From UBA1431 sp002329665 (GTDB lineage: Bacteria; Bacillota; Clostridia; Christensenellales; UBA1431), in the NCBI GenBank assembly GCA_040772545.1, contig JAXGXY010000002.1, positions 62,001-126,000 on the forward strand: a stretch of DNA of 64,000 bases, written 5' to 3'. Shown piece after piece: positions 1 to 8,026 of the stretch (its first letter is position 1; each line of letters begins with the position of its first letter). The position numbers were made by a program, and so were the translations under genes. The notes under the pieces are model-generated. The model did not search any database. It was not told the DNA's origin and worked only from the letters and a program-made list of their open reading frames with translations.

Positions 1-456
1 AACGTGGTGGAGGCGGCCATCGTCCGCGAGGAACCGAACGAGGAGCTCTACGCCCTGTTCATGAGCGCGCTCGCGCTGTACCGCCATCCGGGGACGGACC
101 CCTCGCGCGTCACCGCCTTCTTCCTCGTTCAGGCCATGCGAAACCTCGGTTTCGGCCTGCAGCTGAACGGGTGCGCGCGCTGCCGCGCGAAAGGGGACGG
201 CCTGTTTTTTTCCGTCGCCTCGGGCGGGACGGTCTGCAGGGAGTGCTCCCGGCACTGTCCGGACGCGGGCCCCCTGCCGCCCGCGCTTTTTGACGCGCTT
301 TGCGCCCTGTCCGCCGCGGGCCCGCGCGGCCTTGCTTCCATGAAGATTTCCCAACAGACCGACGCCACGGTGCTGCCCCTGCTCGTTTCCTACGCCCAGC
401 ACCACTTGGACAGAGTGTTCAAATCCGCTTCGCTCCTCGATGCATTTTCTTCCTAG
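1..456 (+). CDS. recO: DNA repair protein RecO, C-terminal part (5' end outside window)
   Basis: RecO anneals complementary strands and loads RecA with RecR in recombinational repair. Only the C-terminal 151 residues are visible because the frame is open to the window edge. The part seen carries the helical C-terminal domain and a CARC...CREC cysteine pair set (CxxC repeated about 20 residues later) that matches the zinc-binding motif of many RecO proteins. It is followed after about 50 bases by the spoVA region on the same strand. The family call rests on the zinc motif and the overall helical pattern; the oligonucleotide-binding N-terminal domain cannot be checked here. Confidence 0.8.
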   Translation, partial: NVVEAAIVREEPNEELYALFMSALALYRHPGTDPSRVTAFFLVQAMRNLGFGLQLNGCARCRAKGDGLFFSVASGGTVCRECSRHCPDAGPLPPALFDALCALSAAGPRGLASMKISQQTDATVLPLLVSYAQHHLDRVFKSASLLDAFSS

Positions 457-507
457 ATTGCAATATTTTTCAAGGATAACGGGTCTTTCGCTTCACAAAA
501 CTAAGCC

Positions 508-693
508 ATGGACAAAAAAAACGCGGCGAAAAAACACGGGCTCATAGGCGTCCTGGTCATCGTCTGCTTCGTGTTCATTCTCCTGTGTCTGCTTTTCGTG
601 ATCCTGCTTGAATCCGGGCACGCATTGTACGGCGGCGCCTTTTTTGTGCGGTGCGGGGAGGGAGAGGCTTGGCTGTGCTCTATGTTGGCCTGA
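508..693 (+). CDS. Possible small single-pass membrane protein, 61 aa
   Basis: A short open frame begins with a lysine-rich stretch (MDKKNAAKKHG) followed by about 22 very hydrophobic residues (LIGVLVIVCFVFILLCLLFVILL), giving one likely membrane segment with the N-terminus in the cytoplasm. I see no good ribosome binding site before the ATG at 508, and its 3' end overlaps the ribosome binding site and start of spoVAA. It could be a genuine small sporulation membrane protein or a chance frame; the charged-then-hydrophobic layout is the only support. No family recognised. Confidence 0.35.
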   Translation: MDKKNAAKKHGLIGVLVIVCFVFILLCLLFVILLESGHALYGGAFFVRCGEGEAWLCSMLA

Positions 694-1268
694 AGGCCAG
701 CGTGAAAAAAGCGCAGGACAGCGAGCTGAAGGCGGGGGACGTGGCGGAGCTGTTCATGGAAGGCGAAAGCACGGCGGACCTGGCCGAAACGCCGCTGGGC
801 CCGGTCTGGCCCGGGTGGCGGGCCGTCATGCCCGTGCAGGTCGTGCGGGCCCTCACAAAAGAACTGCCCGAGGGCACGGAAATCAGAATGATCGGCGAGA
901 GGAAGTGCATGGTCCAGGGCGTGCCCGCCAAGCAAAAGAAACGGCCGCTTACCTGGCTCAAAACCGCCGCCATCGCGCTGCTGCTCTTCTTCGGCGGCGG
1001 GTTGACGCTGATGAACTTCCACGCCGACGTCAATATGCCCGGGGTGCACAGGATGATCGCTTCGCTGGTGACCGGAAAGGAGGACGCGGGCGTGATGTGG
1101 ATCAGCATCCCCTACTCCATCGGGATCGGCCTCGGCGTCGTTTTTTTCACGGGCTTCGGCAGGAGGCGCGCGGGCCCGAACCTGCTCGAACTCGAGGAGC
1201 AGGAGTACCGCGCCAAGGTGGACCAGTATCTCCAGAAGAAAGAAACGGGAGAGACCGGCGATGGCTGA
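669..1268 (+). CDS. spoVAA: Stage V sporulation protein AA
   Basis: SpoVAA is part of the SpoVA channel in the inner forespore membrane, which moves dipicolinic acid into the developing spore and out at germination. The 199-residue product has a soluble N-terminal domain of about 95 residues and then two hydrophobic segments (around TWLKTAAIALLLFFGGG and ISIPYSIGIGLGVVFF), the usual SpoVAA layout. I choose the TTG at 669 because GGGGAGGGAG lies just upstream at the right distance; a GTG at 651 in the same frame would place the ribosome binding site inside the gene. The stop overlaps the start of spoVAB by 8 bases, so translation is probably coupled. Confidence 0.85.
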   Translation: MAVLYVGLKASVKKAQDSELKAGDVAELFMEGESTADLAETPLGPVWPGWRAVMPVQVVRALTKELPEGTEIRMIGERKCMVQGVPAKQKKRPLTWLKTAAIALLLFFGGGLTLMNFHADVNMPGVHRMIASLVTGKEDAGVMWISIPYSIGIGLGVVFFTGFGRRRAGPNLLELEEQEYRAKVDQYLQKKETGETGDG

Positions 1269-1683
1269 ACGCGCGGCCCTCGCCGTCGCCGGCCTGGGGC
1301 AGGGCCTGCTGGTCGGCGCGACCGTCATGCTCATCGTGACGATACTCGACATCCTGCCGCGGTTTTCCGTTTTATCGTGCGCGGGCTGGGGGGTTAACGC
1401 CTGGGCCGCGATCTTCGCCGCGGGGCTGGGATTCGCCTGCCTCGGCTCGCTCTTCGGCGTGCGGCTCGGCTTGCCGGTGTGGGCGGGGGCCGCAGCCTTC
1501 CTTTTCAGCGGGGCGTATCTCGGGGCGCTGCTGATGGCGCTGGCCGAAACCCTGGATTTATTTCCTGCGAGTTTGGGCAAAATATTACCGTCGGACTTGA
1601 TGAAAGCCGTACTGATCATACTGGTGGCCGGAAAGATCGCGGGGTCGGTCCTGTACTGGCTCATGCCCCAGCTGTGGAAATGA
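1261..1683 (+). CDS. spoVAB: Stage V sporulation protein AB
   Basis: A 140-residue, almost wholly hydrophobic protein with about four membrane segments, of normal length for SpoVAB. It is expected in the inner forespore membrane with the other SpoVA proteins. Identification rests on order (directly after spoVAA with an 8-base overlap, then spoVAC-AD-AE), size and hydrophobicity. The ATG at 1261 follows a GGGAGAG ribosome binding site located inside the end of spoVAA. Confidence 0.8.
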   Translation: MAERAALAVAGLGQGLLVGATVMLIVTILDILPRFSVLSCAGWGVNAWAAIFAAGLGFACLGSLFGVRLGLPVWAGAAAFLFSGAYLGALLMALAETLDLFPASLGKILPSDLMKAVLIILVAGKIAGSVLYWLMPQLWK

Positions 1684-1697
1684 AGAGGGTGGTATGC

Positions 1698-1817
1698 ATG
1701 CGAAAAAAACAGTATCAGACGGTACCCCTCGCCGACGTGACCAACACGCAGAACCCGGCCGAAAAGGAGACGCGGTTCAAACAGTTCCAGGAAAAACTGC
1801 ATCTGAAGAAAGGGTGA
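1698..1817 (+). CDS. Small hydrophilic protein, 39 aa, between spoVAB and spoVAC
   Basis: A short frame starts at ATG 1698, six bases after a GAGGGTGG ribosome binding site, and stops 4 bases before the spoVAC ATG. The product is charged and soluble (MRKKQYQTVPLADV... ending FQEKLHLKKG) with no cysteine or membrane segment. The tight packing, good ribosome binding site and fit exactly filling the gap between spoVAB and spoVAC argue that it is translated. I recognise no family. It may be a SpoVA accessory or only a coupling leader for spoVAC. Confidence 0.5.
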   Translation: MRKKQYQTVPLADVTNTQNPAEKETRFKQFQEKLHLKKG

Positions 1818-1821
1818 AGGC

Positions 1822-2265
1822 ATGGAACCCACGCTGAGACCGGAAAACTACGACGCCTATATCCAGAAGAACATGCCCAAAAGCAACCTGATATGGGACC
1901 TGGCGCGCGCCTTTCTGGTGGGCGGTCTGATCTGCACCCTGGGACAGGGGCTTAACGCGCTGGGCATGGAGGTTTTCAAACTCTCCGAGGACCAGGCGGG
2001 CATGCTCTCCATCGTAGTGCTGATCTTTTTGGGGGCGCTGCTCACGGGGCTGGGCGTCTACGACGTCATAGGGAAATTCGCCGGGGCGGGATCGATCGTG
2101 CCGATCACAGGGTTTGCCAACTCCATCGTGGCGCCCGCGATGGAGTTCAAGCGGGAAGGGTACGTGCTGGGCGTGGGCGCGAAGATGTTCGCCATCGCCG
2201 GCCCGGTGCTGGTCTACGGGACCATCCTCTCGGTGGCCGCAGGCATCGCGGCGCTCTTGTTCTAG
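1822..2265 (+). CDS. spoVAC: Stage V sporulation protein AC
   Basis: SpoVAC is the membrane component reported to behave as a mechanosensitive channel for dipicolinic acid release. The 147-residue product has the soluble N-terminus ending in a lipid-facing helix (LIWDLARAFLVGGLICTLGQ) and several later membrane segments, with the GxGxIVPITGFANS region typical of the SpoVAC/SpoVAE family. A strong ribosome binding site (AAAGGGTGAAGG) precedes the ATG. It is internally similar to SpoVAE further down: both have FLVGG.IC..GQ near the start and a GAG...P.(S/T)GF motif. Confidence 0.92.
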   Translation: MEPTLRPENYDAYIQKNMPKSNLIWDLARAFLVGGLICTLGQGLNALGMEVFKLSEDQAGMLSIVVLIFLGALLTGLGVYDVIGKFAGAGSIVPITGFANSIVAPAMEFKREGYVLGVGAKMFAIAGPVLVYGTILSVAAGIAALLF

Positions 2266-2275
2266 GGGGCGCCGA

Positions 2276-3289
2276 ATGAGCAGAAGGACCGGCAAACGCA
2301 CGTTTGCGCTCACCGGGGTCTACGCCGTAGCGGCGGGCACCGTCGTTGGCGACATGGAGGGCAAGGGCCCGTTCGGGCCGTACTACGACAGGGTCCTTAA
2401 GGACGACCTGTTCGGGGAAAAGACCTGGGAAAAGGCCGAGAGCAAGATGTTCCAGTTCGCCGTCGACAAGGCGATCGAGAAAGCCGGCCTAATGACGGGC
2501 GACGTCGACTGCCTCATCGGCGGGGACCTGCTGAACCAGATCATATCGTCCAGTTTCGCGGCGCGCGAACTGCATCTCCCGTACCTGGGCATCTACGGCG
2601 CCTGCTCGACGTTCAGCGAGGCGACCCTGCTCGGGGGGCTGCTCATCGACAGCCGGAGCATGGACTGCGTCGTCTGCGCGACGTCCACCCATTTTTCCAC
2701 CGCGGAGCGCCAGTACCGCATGCCGCTGGAACTGGGCACGGGGCGGCCGCCCACGGCCCAGCGCACGACGACGGCGGCGGGCGCGTGCGTGCTCAGAAGC
2801 CAGGGACCGGGCGTACGGGTCACCGGCTGCACGCTGGGCGAAATCATCGACTGGCACATCAAGGACGCGAACAACATGGGCGCGGCGATGGCGCCCGCGG
2901 CGGCCGATACGATCGCGGCGCACCTGCTGGAGACCCAAAGGGCGCCCGGGTACTACGACTGCATCCTGACGGGAGACCTGGGGCACCACGGCAGCGAGGT
3001 GGCGATAAAGCTCTTAAGGCAGCGCGGTTTCGACATCTCGAAAAACCACGCCGACTGCGGCATCGAAATCTATCCCGCAAACGCGGACGTGCAGTCGGGG
3101 GGGAGCGGTTGCGGCTGTTCGGCGGTCGTGTTCGGCGCGTTCTACCTCAAAGAGCTGATGAAGGGCCGCATCAACCGCCTGCTGCTGGTCTCCACGGGGG
3201 CGCTGCTGAGCCCGACGAGCACACTGCAGGGCGAGACGATCCCCGGCATCGCGCACGCGGTGGCGTTCGAAAGCGGCGAGGAGGGTTAG
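2276..3289 (+). CDS. spoVAD: Stage V sporulation protein AD
   Basis: SpoVAD is the soluble, thiolase-fold subunit that binds dipicolinic acid on the forespore membrane. The 337-residue product shows the family start (TFALTGVYAVAAGTVVG), a GIYGACSTFSEA segment around the thiolase nucleophile position and a GDLGHHGSE stretch. ATG 2276 is chosen since it begins the conserved region and follows GGGGGCG 10 bases after the spoVAC stop; the same frame is open upstream but only as a shadow of spoVAC. It is followed by spoVAE after 3 bases. Confidence 0.93.
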   Translation: MSRRTGKRTFALTGVYAVAAGTVVGDMEGKGPFGPYYDRVLKDDLFGEKTWEKAESKMFQFAVDKAIEKAGLMTGDVDCLIGGDLLNQIISSSFAARELHLPYLGIYGACSTFSEATLLGGLLIDSRSMDCVVCATSTHFSTAERQYRMPLELGTGRPPTAQRTTTAAGACVLRSQGPGVRVTGCTLGEIIDWHIKDANNMGAAMAPAAADTIAAHLLETQRAPGYYDCILTGDLGHHGSEVAIKLLRQRGFDISKNHADCGIEIYPANADVQSGGSGCGCSAVVFGAFYLKELMKGRINRLLLVSTGALLSPTSTLQGETIPGIAHAVAFESGEEG

Positions 3290-3292
3290 GAC

Positions 3293-3649
3293 TTGGACTA
3301 CGTATACGCCTTTTTGGTCGGGGGCGCGATCTGCGCGGTCGGTCAGGTGCTGATCAGCAAGACGAACCTGACGCCCGCGCGCATCCTCGTGATGTACGTG
3401 AGCGCGGGGGTGATCCTCACTGTACTCGGGCTGTACCAGCCGCTCGCCGACTTCGGCGGGGCGGGGGCGACGGTGCCTTTAAGCGGGTTCGGCTTCTCGC
3501 TCGCCAAGGGGGCGATGGAAGCCGCGAAGCAGGAGGGCATCGCCGGCGCGATCACCGGCGGGCTCTCGAAGACGGCGGCGGGCATCACGGCGGCGGTCCT
3601 GTTCGGGTACCTGGCCGCGGTGCTGTTCAACCCCAAAAGCAAAAAATAG
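3293..3649 (+). CDS. spoVAE: Stage V sporulation protein AE
   Basis: A 118-residue integral membrane protein of the SpoVAC/SpoVAE family and the last gene of this spoVA operon; no spoVAF follows. Start is a TTG at 3293 behind a GAGGAGGG ribosome binding site that overlaps the end of spoVAD. Landmarks are FLVGGAICAVGQ near the start and GAGATVPLSGFGFSLAKG in the middle, which align with the equivalent parts of SpoVAC. A hairpin at 3657-3681 closes the operon. Confidence 0.92.
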   Translation: MDYVYAFLVGGAICAVGQVLISKTNLTPARILVMYVSAGVILTVLGLYQPLADFGGAGATVPLSGFGFSLAKGAMEAAKQEGIAGAITGGLSKTAAGITAAVLFGYLAAVLFNPKSKK

Positions 3650-3656
3650 CAAATGC

Positions 3657-3684
3657 CGGCGCAAACTTCGTGTGTGCGCCGTTT
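3657..3684 (+). terminator. Hairpin terminator after spoVAE
   Basis: CGGCGCA (3657-3663) pairs with TGCGCCG (3675-3681) around an 11-base loop, followed by a short T tail (TTTCTAT). It lies 8 bases after the spoVAE stop and before the convergent pcm gene, so it likely ends the spoVA transcript; the T tail is weak. Confidence 0.6.
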
Positions 3685-3719
3685 CTATGCAATTTCCCCG
3701 CCGACCTTGGTATAAAAGT

Positions 3720-4361
3720 TCAGTCCCGGCGGCCGTTTCCGTTCCACCCGTACTTGCCTTTCATCTCGACGAAAGCCACCCTGCAGTACGCTTCGGACCG
3801 GATCCGCCCGTCCGGGTCCTTGGTGATTATAAGCAGTTCCTGAAGGCCGGGCAGGCCGACCGGGATGACCATCCTGCCGCCCGCCTTGAGCTGGGCCAAA
3901 AGTTCAGGGGGCGTCTTTTCGGCGGCGGCGGTGACCATGATCCTGTCGTAGGGCGCGTGCTCGACGCACCCTTCGCTTCCGTCGCCGACGATGTACGTGA
4001 TATTCCGGTACCCGAGCCTGTTTAGCCTTTCCCTTGCCTTTTCGGAGAACTCAGGTATCCTCTCCACCGTGTACACCGCGTCCGAAAACTCGGCCAAAAG
4101 CGCTGTCTGGTACCCCGACCCCGTCCCGATCTCCAGCACTTTGCTGTCCTTGCCTGGGTCGAGCAGCCACGTCATTTCCATTACGAGGCTCGGCTGCGAG
4201 ATCGTCTGCCCGTGGCCGATGGGCAGCGGCCGGTCCAGGCCCGCAAGCTCCTTGTACCCGTTGTCCACGAAGACGGAGCGGTCCAGTTTTTCAAAGAAGT
4301 CTAAGAGTTTGTCCCTGTCCATGAGTTTCACCCCCAACGGGCCCGCCAGGGCGTCGGACAT
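3720..4361 (-). CDS. pcm: Protein-L-isoaspartate O-methyltransferase
   Basis: Transfers a methyl group from S-adenosylmethionine to L-isoaspartyl residues in damaged proteins, starting their repair. The 213-residue product has the family's substrate stretch (IGHGQTISQPSLVMEM), the SAM-binding motif EIGTGSGYQTALLAE, and YDRIMVTAAAEKTPPELLAQ with LKAGGRMVIPVG, all in normal order. An AAAGGG ribosome binding site precedes the ATG. It is separated from nadC by 77 bases and may be a separate unit. Protein repair enzymes are plausible next to spore genes because dormant proteins age. Confidence 0.92.
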   Translation of the reverse strand: MSDALAGPLGVKLMDRDKLLDFFEKLDRSVFVDNGYKELAGLDRPLPIGHGQTISQPSLVMEMTWLLDPGKDSKVLEIGTGSGYQTALLAEFSDAVYTVERIPEFSEKARERLNRLGYRNITYIVGDGSEGCVEHAPYDRIMVTAAAEKTPPELLAQLKAGGRMVIPVGLPGLQELLIITKDPDGRIRSEAYCRVAFVEMKGKYGWNGNGRRD

Positions 4362-4438
4362 CGTAAGCCCTTTATAATTGTGCTGAAGAAACAGGGGAAA
4401 TATGCCTTGAGGACCACGGTCGTCCTGATCGAACGGTG

Positions 4439-5257
4439 CTAGTCGAATTTGAGGCTGATGTCCATCGCGCGGACCGAGTGGGTCAGCGCGCCGACCGAGA
4501 TGAGGTCCACGCCGGTTGCGGCCACTTTAGCGAGGTCTTTTTCGCCCATGTTGCCCGAGGCTTCCACGACCGCGCGCCCGCCCACGCGCCCTACGGCTTT
4601 AATCATTTCCTCGATGGACATGTTGTCGAGCATGACGATGTCCGCCCCGCAGCTAAGCGCCTCGTCGAGCATATCGAGGTCCTCGACCTCCACTTCGATG
4701 CGAAGCGTATGGGGCGCCGAGTTTCGCGCCGCCTCCACCGCCTTTTTTATGCCGCCCGCGGCCCGGATGTGGTTGTCCTTGATGAGCACGCCGTCCGAGA
4801 GGTTGAAGCGGTGGTTGACGCCGCCGCCCGTTCTGACGGCGTATTTTTCGAGCGCGCGCAGCCCGGGCGTGGTCTTGCGCGTGTCGGCGATCCTGGCCTT
4901 CGTGCCCCGCACGGCTTCGACCAGGCGGCGCGTATGCGTCGCGATGCCGGAGAGGCGCTGCAGGAAGTTGAGCGCCACGCGCTCGCCGGTGAGGACGCCG
5001 CGCGCCGGCCCCGATATTTCCGCGATCACCGCGCCTTCCCCCACGGCGTCCCCGTCAGAAGCGCGGGGGGTGAACCCGACGGCGGGGTCGACGAGCCCGA
5101 AGACGCGCGCCGCGACGGGCAGCCCGCAGACGACGCCCGCCTCTTTCGCGACGAAACGGCCGCTTACCACGGTGGCTTCGGGGACGGTGGACAGCGTGGT
5201 GACGTCGCCCGTACCGATGTCCTCGCTAAGCGCCGCCAGAAGGATCGGTTCGATCAT
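4439..5257 (-). CDS. nadC: Nicotinate-nucleotide pyrophosphorylase (carboxylating)
   Basis: Condenses quinolinate with phosphoribosyl pyrophosphate to nicotinate mononucleotide and CO2, the third step of de novo NAD synthesis. The 272-residue product has the expected landmarks: LNFLQRLSGIAT, DTRKTTPGLRALEKYAV, GGGVNHRFNLSDGVLIKDNH, and the EVEVEDLDMLDEAL barrel region ending in an SVGALTHSV loop. Third gene of the nadA-nadB-nadC operon on the minus strand, 13 bases after nadB. Confidence 0.95.
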   Translation of the reverse strand: MIEPILLAALSEDIGTGDVTTLSTVPEATVVSGRFVAKEAGVVCGLPVAARVFGLVDPAVGFTPRASDGDAVGEGAVIAEISGPARGVLTGERVALNFLQRLSGIATHTRRLVEAVRGTKARIADTRKTTPGLRALEKYAVRTGGGVNHRFNLSDGVLIKDNHIRAAGGIKKAVEAARNSAPHTLRIEVEVEDLDMLDEALSCGADIVMLDNMSIEEMIKAVGRVGGRAVVEASGNMGEKDLAKVAATGVDLISVGALTHSVRAMDISLKFD

Positions 5258-5270
5258 GCCGGGTTCTATT

Positions 5271-6833
5271 TCAGATCAGTCCCTTCCTTGGTTTTATCTC
5301 GTCGCTGCGGTAGTGTGCGCCCACGCTCCTGTCCCTTTTCAGCGCCGCCCGGAGCACGCTCAGCGACACGGTGGCCATGTTGAGCATGATGATGCGGGTC
5401 TGCGAACGCATCGGGAGGCGTTCCAGCACGGCGTAGAGGGCGCCTATTTCGGCGATGGCTTCCGTCAGGTTCGTTTTGTTGCGTATGATCCCGCATTTCT
5501 GCGTCATGATGTGGCGTATCTGCGAGCGGATGGTGCTCAGGTCGACGGAGGCGTCGGTTTCGCCGTGCGGTTGGATCGACACGGCGCCGGGCGCCGCCAT
5601 CGCGGAACCGGCGATGCTCTCGGCGCAGCGGCGGCCGAAGACGAGGCATTCGAGCAGGGAGTTGCTCGCGAGCCGGTTCGCGCCGTGCACGCCCGTGCTG
5701 GCCGCTTCCCCGCAGGCGTAGAGGCCCTCAATGTTCGTTTTGCCGTCCAGGCCGGTCGTGATGCCGCCCATGAAATAATGCTGCACCGGCACGACGGGAA
5801 TCCAGTCCACCGCGATATCGATGTCGCGGCGCAGGCACTCGTGGTAGATGGTGGGGAAACGGTTTTCGAGGAAGGCCCGCGGCCTGCCGGTGATGTCGAG
5901 GTAGACGTGGGGCAGGTCGTGGTTCTTCATCTCCCAGATGATGGCGCGCGACACGACGTCCCGGGGCGCGAGGTCGGCCATCGGGTGGGCCTCGCACATG
6001 AAGCGCTGCCAGCGCCGGTTCCGAAGGACCGCGCCCTCGCCGCGCAGCGCCTCGGAGATCAGGAAATAGCGCCCGTTCTTGTCGGGGTGGATGAGCGCCG
6101 TCGGGTGGAACTGCACGAATTCCATGTTTTCGACCTTAGCGCCCGCGCGGATCGCCGCGGCGATCCCGTCCCCGGTCTGCGTGTGGGCGTTGGTGCTCTT
6201 CCTATAAATGCGCCCGATCCCGCCCGAGGCGATGACGACGTGGTGCGCGCTGAAGCAGGTGAAAGCCCCCTTCGGGTCGATGGTGATGACCCCGGCCGCC
6301 CTGCCGCCGGAGTCGGTGCAGATGTCGGTGAGGCATTCGTTGTCCAGCACATCTATGTTCTCGCGGGCCTGTACGGCCTTGAGGAGCGTCATCGTAAGGT
6401 GGAAGCCGGTCGCGTCGCCGCCGCAGTGCACGATGCGGTCGTGGCTGTGCGCGCCTTCGCGCGTGACCTGGATGTTGCCCTCGTCGTCCCGGTCGAAGGG
6501 GACGCCGAGCTCGACCAGCGCCCGGATGTCGCGCGGGCCCTCCCGCACCAGCACCCGGACCGACTCCTCCTTGCAGAGCCCGGCCCCGCTGAAGAGCGTG
6601 TCCCTTATGTGGTCTTCCATGTTGTCCGTGCTCTGGATGACAGCGGCGATGCCGCCCTGGGCGTAGATGGAGTTGCTCTCCTTCGGCCCTTCCTTGTTGA
6701 TGAGGGCGCATGAGAGCCGCCTGTCCAGGCTGAGCGCGGTATAGAGGGCCGCCACGCCGCATCCGACGATCACCACGTCGAAGGATTTTTTTCGAAGCGT
6801 GCCGATGTCCCCGGAAAACATGTGCCTTCGCAT
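5271..6833 (-). CDS. nadB: L-aspartate oxidase
   Basis: Flavoenzyme that oxidises L-aspartate to iminoaspartate, which NadA then uses; in anaerobes fumarate can serve as the electron acceptor. The 520-residue product begins with a GXGXXG-type FAD site (VIVGCGVAALYTALSLD), then SIYAQGGIAAV, HCGGDATGFHLTM, ASGGIGRIYRKSTN, QFHPTAL and the C-terminal GEAASTGVHGANRLASNSL motif, with a helical tail. Full length and intact. Spacing to nadA is 24 bases. Confidence 0.95.
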   Translation of the reverse strand: MRRHMFSGDIGTLRKKSFDVVIVGCGVAALYTALSLDRRLSCALINKEGPKESNSIYAQGGIAAVIQSTDNMEDHIRDTLFSGAGLCKEESVRVLVREGPRDIRALVELGVPFDRDDEGNIQVTREGAHSHDRIVHCGGDATGFHLTMTLLKAVQARENIDVLDNECLTDICTDSGGRAAGVITIDPKGAFTCFSAHHVVIASGGIGRIYRKSTNAHTQTGDGIAAAIRAGAKVENMEFVQFHPTALIHPDKNGRYFLISEALRGEGAVLRNRRWQRFMCEAHPMADLAPRDVVSRAIIWEMKNHDLPHVYLDITGRPRAFLENRFPTIYHECLRRDIDIAVDWIPVVPVQHYFMGGITTGLDGKTNIEGLYACGEAASTGVHGANRLASNSLLECLVFGRRCAESIAGSAMAAPGAVSIQPHGETDASVDLSTIRSQIRHIMTQKCGIIRNKTNLTEAIAEIGALYAVLERLPMRSQTRIIMLNMATVSLSVLRAALKRDRSVGAHYRSDEIKPRKGLI

Positions 6834-6857
6834 AATAAGCCTATCTCCTAAAGGGTT

Positions 6858-7757
6858 TCAGGTGTTGAGCATCCTGTCAAGGCTGCCCAGCGCGCCCTCG
6901 ATCGTTTTTTCGTCGAGCTCCACCCGGTGGCGCATGTGCTCGAGGGAATCGGCCACGTCCTCAAGGCGCGCCTTCTTCATGTCCTCGCAGACGAAATCGA
7001 GCGCGAGCATGTGGAAGGTCTTGTCCGGGTTCTGTTTTTTGAGCATGTGCAGGATGCCGTTTTCCGTGCCGATGACGAATTCCTTGCCGGCGGACTTTCG
7101 CGCGTAGTCGATGATCTGGGAAGTGCTGCCCACGAAGTCGGCGGCGTCGGAAACCGGAACCGGGCATTCCGGGTGCACGAGCAGGGGAACGCCGGGGTGA
7201 TCGGAACGCGCGCGCGCGACGTCGCCGGGGGTGACGTTGTTGTGCACGGGGCAGTATCCGCTAAAGAGGATGAACCTTTTTTCCGGCACGGCCTTTGCGA
7301 TGTAGGCGCCCAGGTTCCGGTCGGGCACGAAGATGATCTCGTCGCCGGGGAGCGCTTTTGCGATCCGGACGGCGTTGCTGGAGGTGCAGCAGATGTCGCT
7401 GGCCGCCTTCACCTCCGCGCTCGAATTGATGTAGGTCATCACGACGGCGTCCGGATGCCCGCGCCGGAGTTCGGCTATGTCCCCGGCCGTCACCATGTCG
7501 GCCATCGGGCAGCCTGCTTCCAGCACCGGCATGAGCACGGTCTTATGCGGGCTAAGTATCTTCGCGCTCTCGCCCATGAAAAAAACGCCGCAGAACACGA
7601 TGACGTCCGCATCGGTGTCGCGCGCGCGCCTGCTCAGCTCGAACGAATCGCCGACGAGGTCGGCGGCGTCCTGTATCTCGGGAGGCTGGTAGTAATGTGC
7701 CAGTATGACGGCGTTCCTGAGCTTTTTGAGCTGCTTTATTCTCTCGGCTGTCTGCAT
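6858..7757 (-). CDS. nadA: Quinolinate synthase A
   Basis: A [4Fe-4S] enzyme that condenses iminoaspartate with dihydroxyacetone phosphate to quinolinate. The 299-residue product has the family's repeated three-domain fold with NAVILAHYYQPPEIQDAAD at the start, VIVFCGVFFMGESAKIL (first cluster cysteine), TYINSSAEVKAASDICCTS (second) and VHPECPVPVSDAADFVGST (nearby Cys), consistent with an intact cluster site. First gene of the nad operon, behind a TTGAAA-17-TATAAT promoter. Dihydroxyacetone phosphate is supplied by tpiA chemistry. Confidence 0.95.
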   Translation of the reverse strand: MQTAERIKQLKKLRNAVILAHYYQPPEIQDAADLVGDSFELSRRARDTDADVIVFCGVFFMGESAKILSPHKTVLMPVLEAGCPMADMVTAGDIAELRRGHPDAVVMTYINSSAEVKAASDICCTSSNAVRIAKALPGDEIIFVPDRNLGAYIAKAVPEKRFILFSGYCPVHNNVTPGDVARARSDHPGVPLLVHPECPVPVSDAADFVGSTSQIIDYARKSAGKEFVIGTENGILHMLKKQNPDKTFHMLALDFVCEDMKKARLEDVADSLEHMRHRVELDEKTIEGALGSLDRMLNT

Positions 7758-7787
7758 GCCGCTCGCCTCTTTCGGTTGGGTTTCTGA

Positions 7788-7816
7788 ATTATAGCATTTT
7801 TTGGCTGCCGTTTCAA
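7788..7816 (-). promoter_or_regulatory. Vegetative promoter of nadABC
   Basis: On the minus strand TTGAAA (7816-7811) is 17 bases from TATAAT (7793-7788), and the -10 box is extended (TGCTATAAT). It lies about 30 bases upstream of the nadA start. I see no convincing NiaR/YrxA operator around it. Confidence 0.75.
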
Positions 7817-7964
7817 CGTGTGCGGATAGTTTGTCCGAAATCAGGCGAAACCATCATCACGCAGGAGCGCTTTTGCTCACGATCCCTGAATAGCAGCCCG
7901 GTTCCAGCGGTCGTTCGTCCCGCCCGCCTATAAAACTCCCCGCGCTTCTAGCGAAGCTCTCTTA

Positions 7965-7998
7965 AATAAAAAACCACGCAAAGTGCAGCTTTGCGTGG
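7965..7998 (-). terminator. Rho-independent terminator of the DUF6512 gene
   Basis: CCACGCAAAG (7974-7983) and CTTTGCGTGG (7989-7998) form a perfect 10-bp stem with loop TGCAG; read on the minus strand it is followed by TTTTTTATT. It sits 29 bases after the stop at 8027. The stem closely resembles the terminal hairpin in a repeat copy at 50029-50053 (CCATGCAAAG...). Confidence 0.85.
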
Positions 7999-8026
7999 AA
8001 GCGCGCCATGCGAAAATAAGCGGCGG

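Noticed and set aside
3650..3720. A spoVAF gene after spoVAE
   Set aside because: A terminator and the convergent pcm gene follow directly; no coding frame exists.
4449..6713. A 754-codon open frame on the plus strand
   Set aside because: It is the antisense shadow of nadC and nadB in high-GC DNA; the minus-strand proteins have all family motifs and the plus frame has none.
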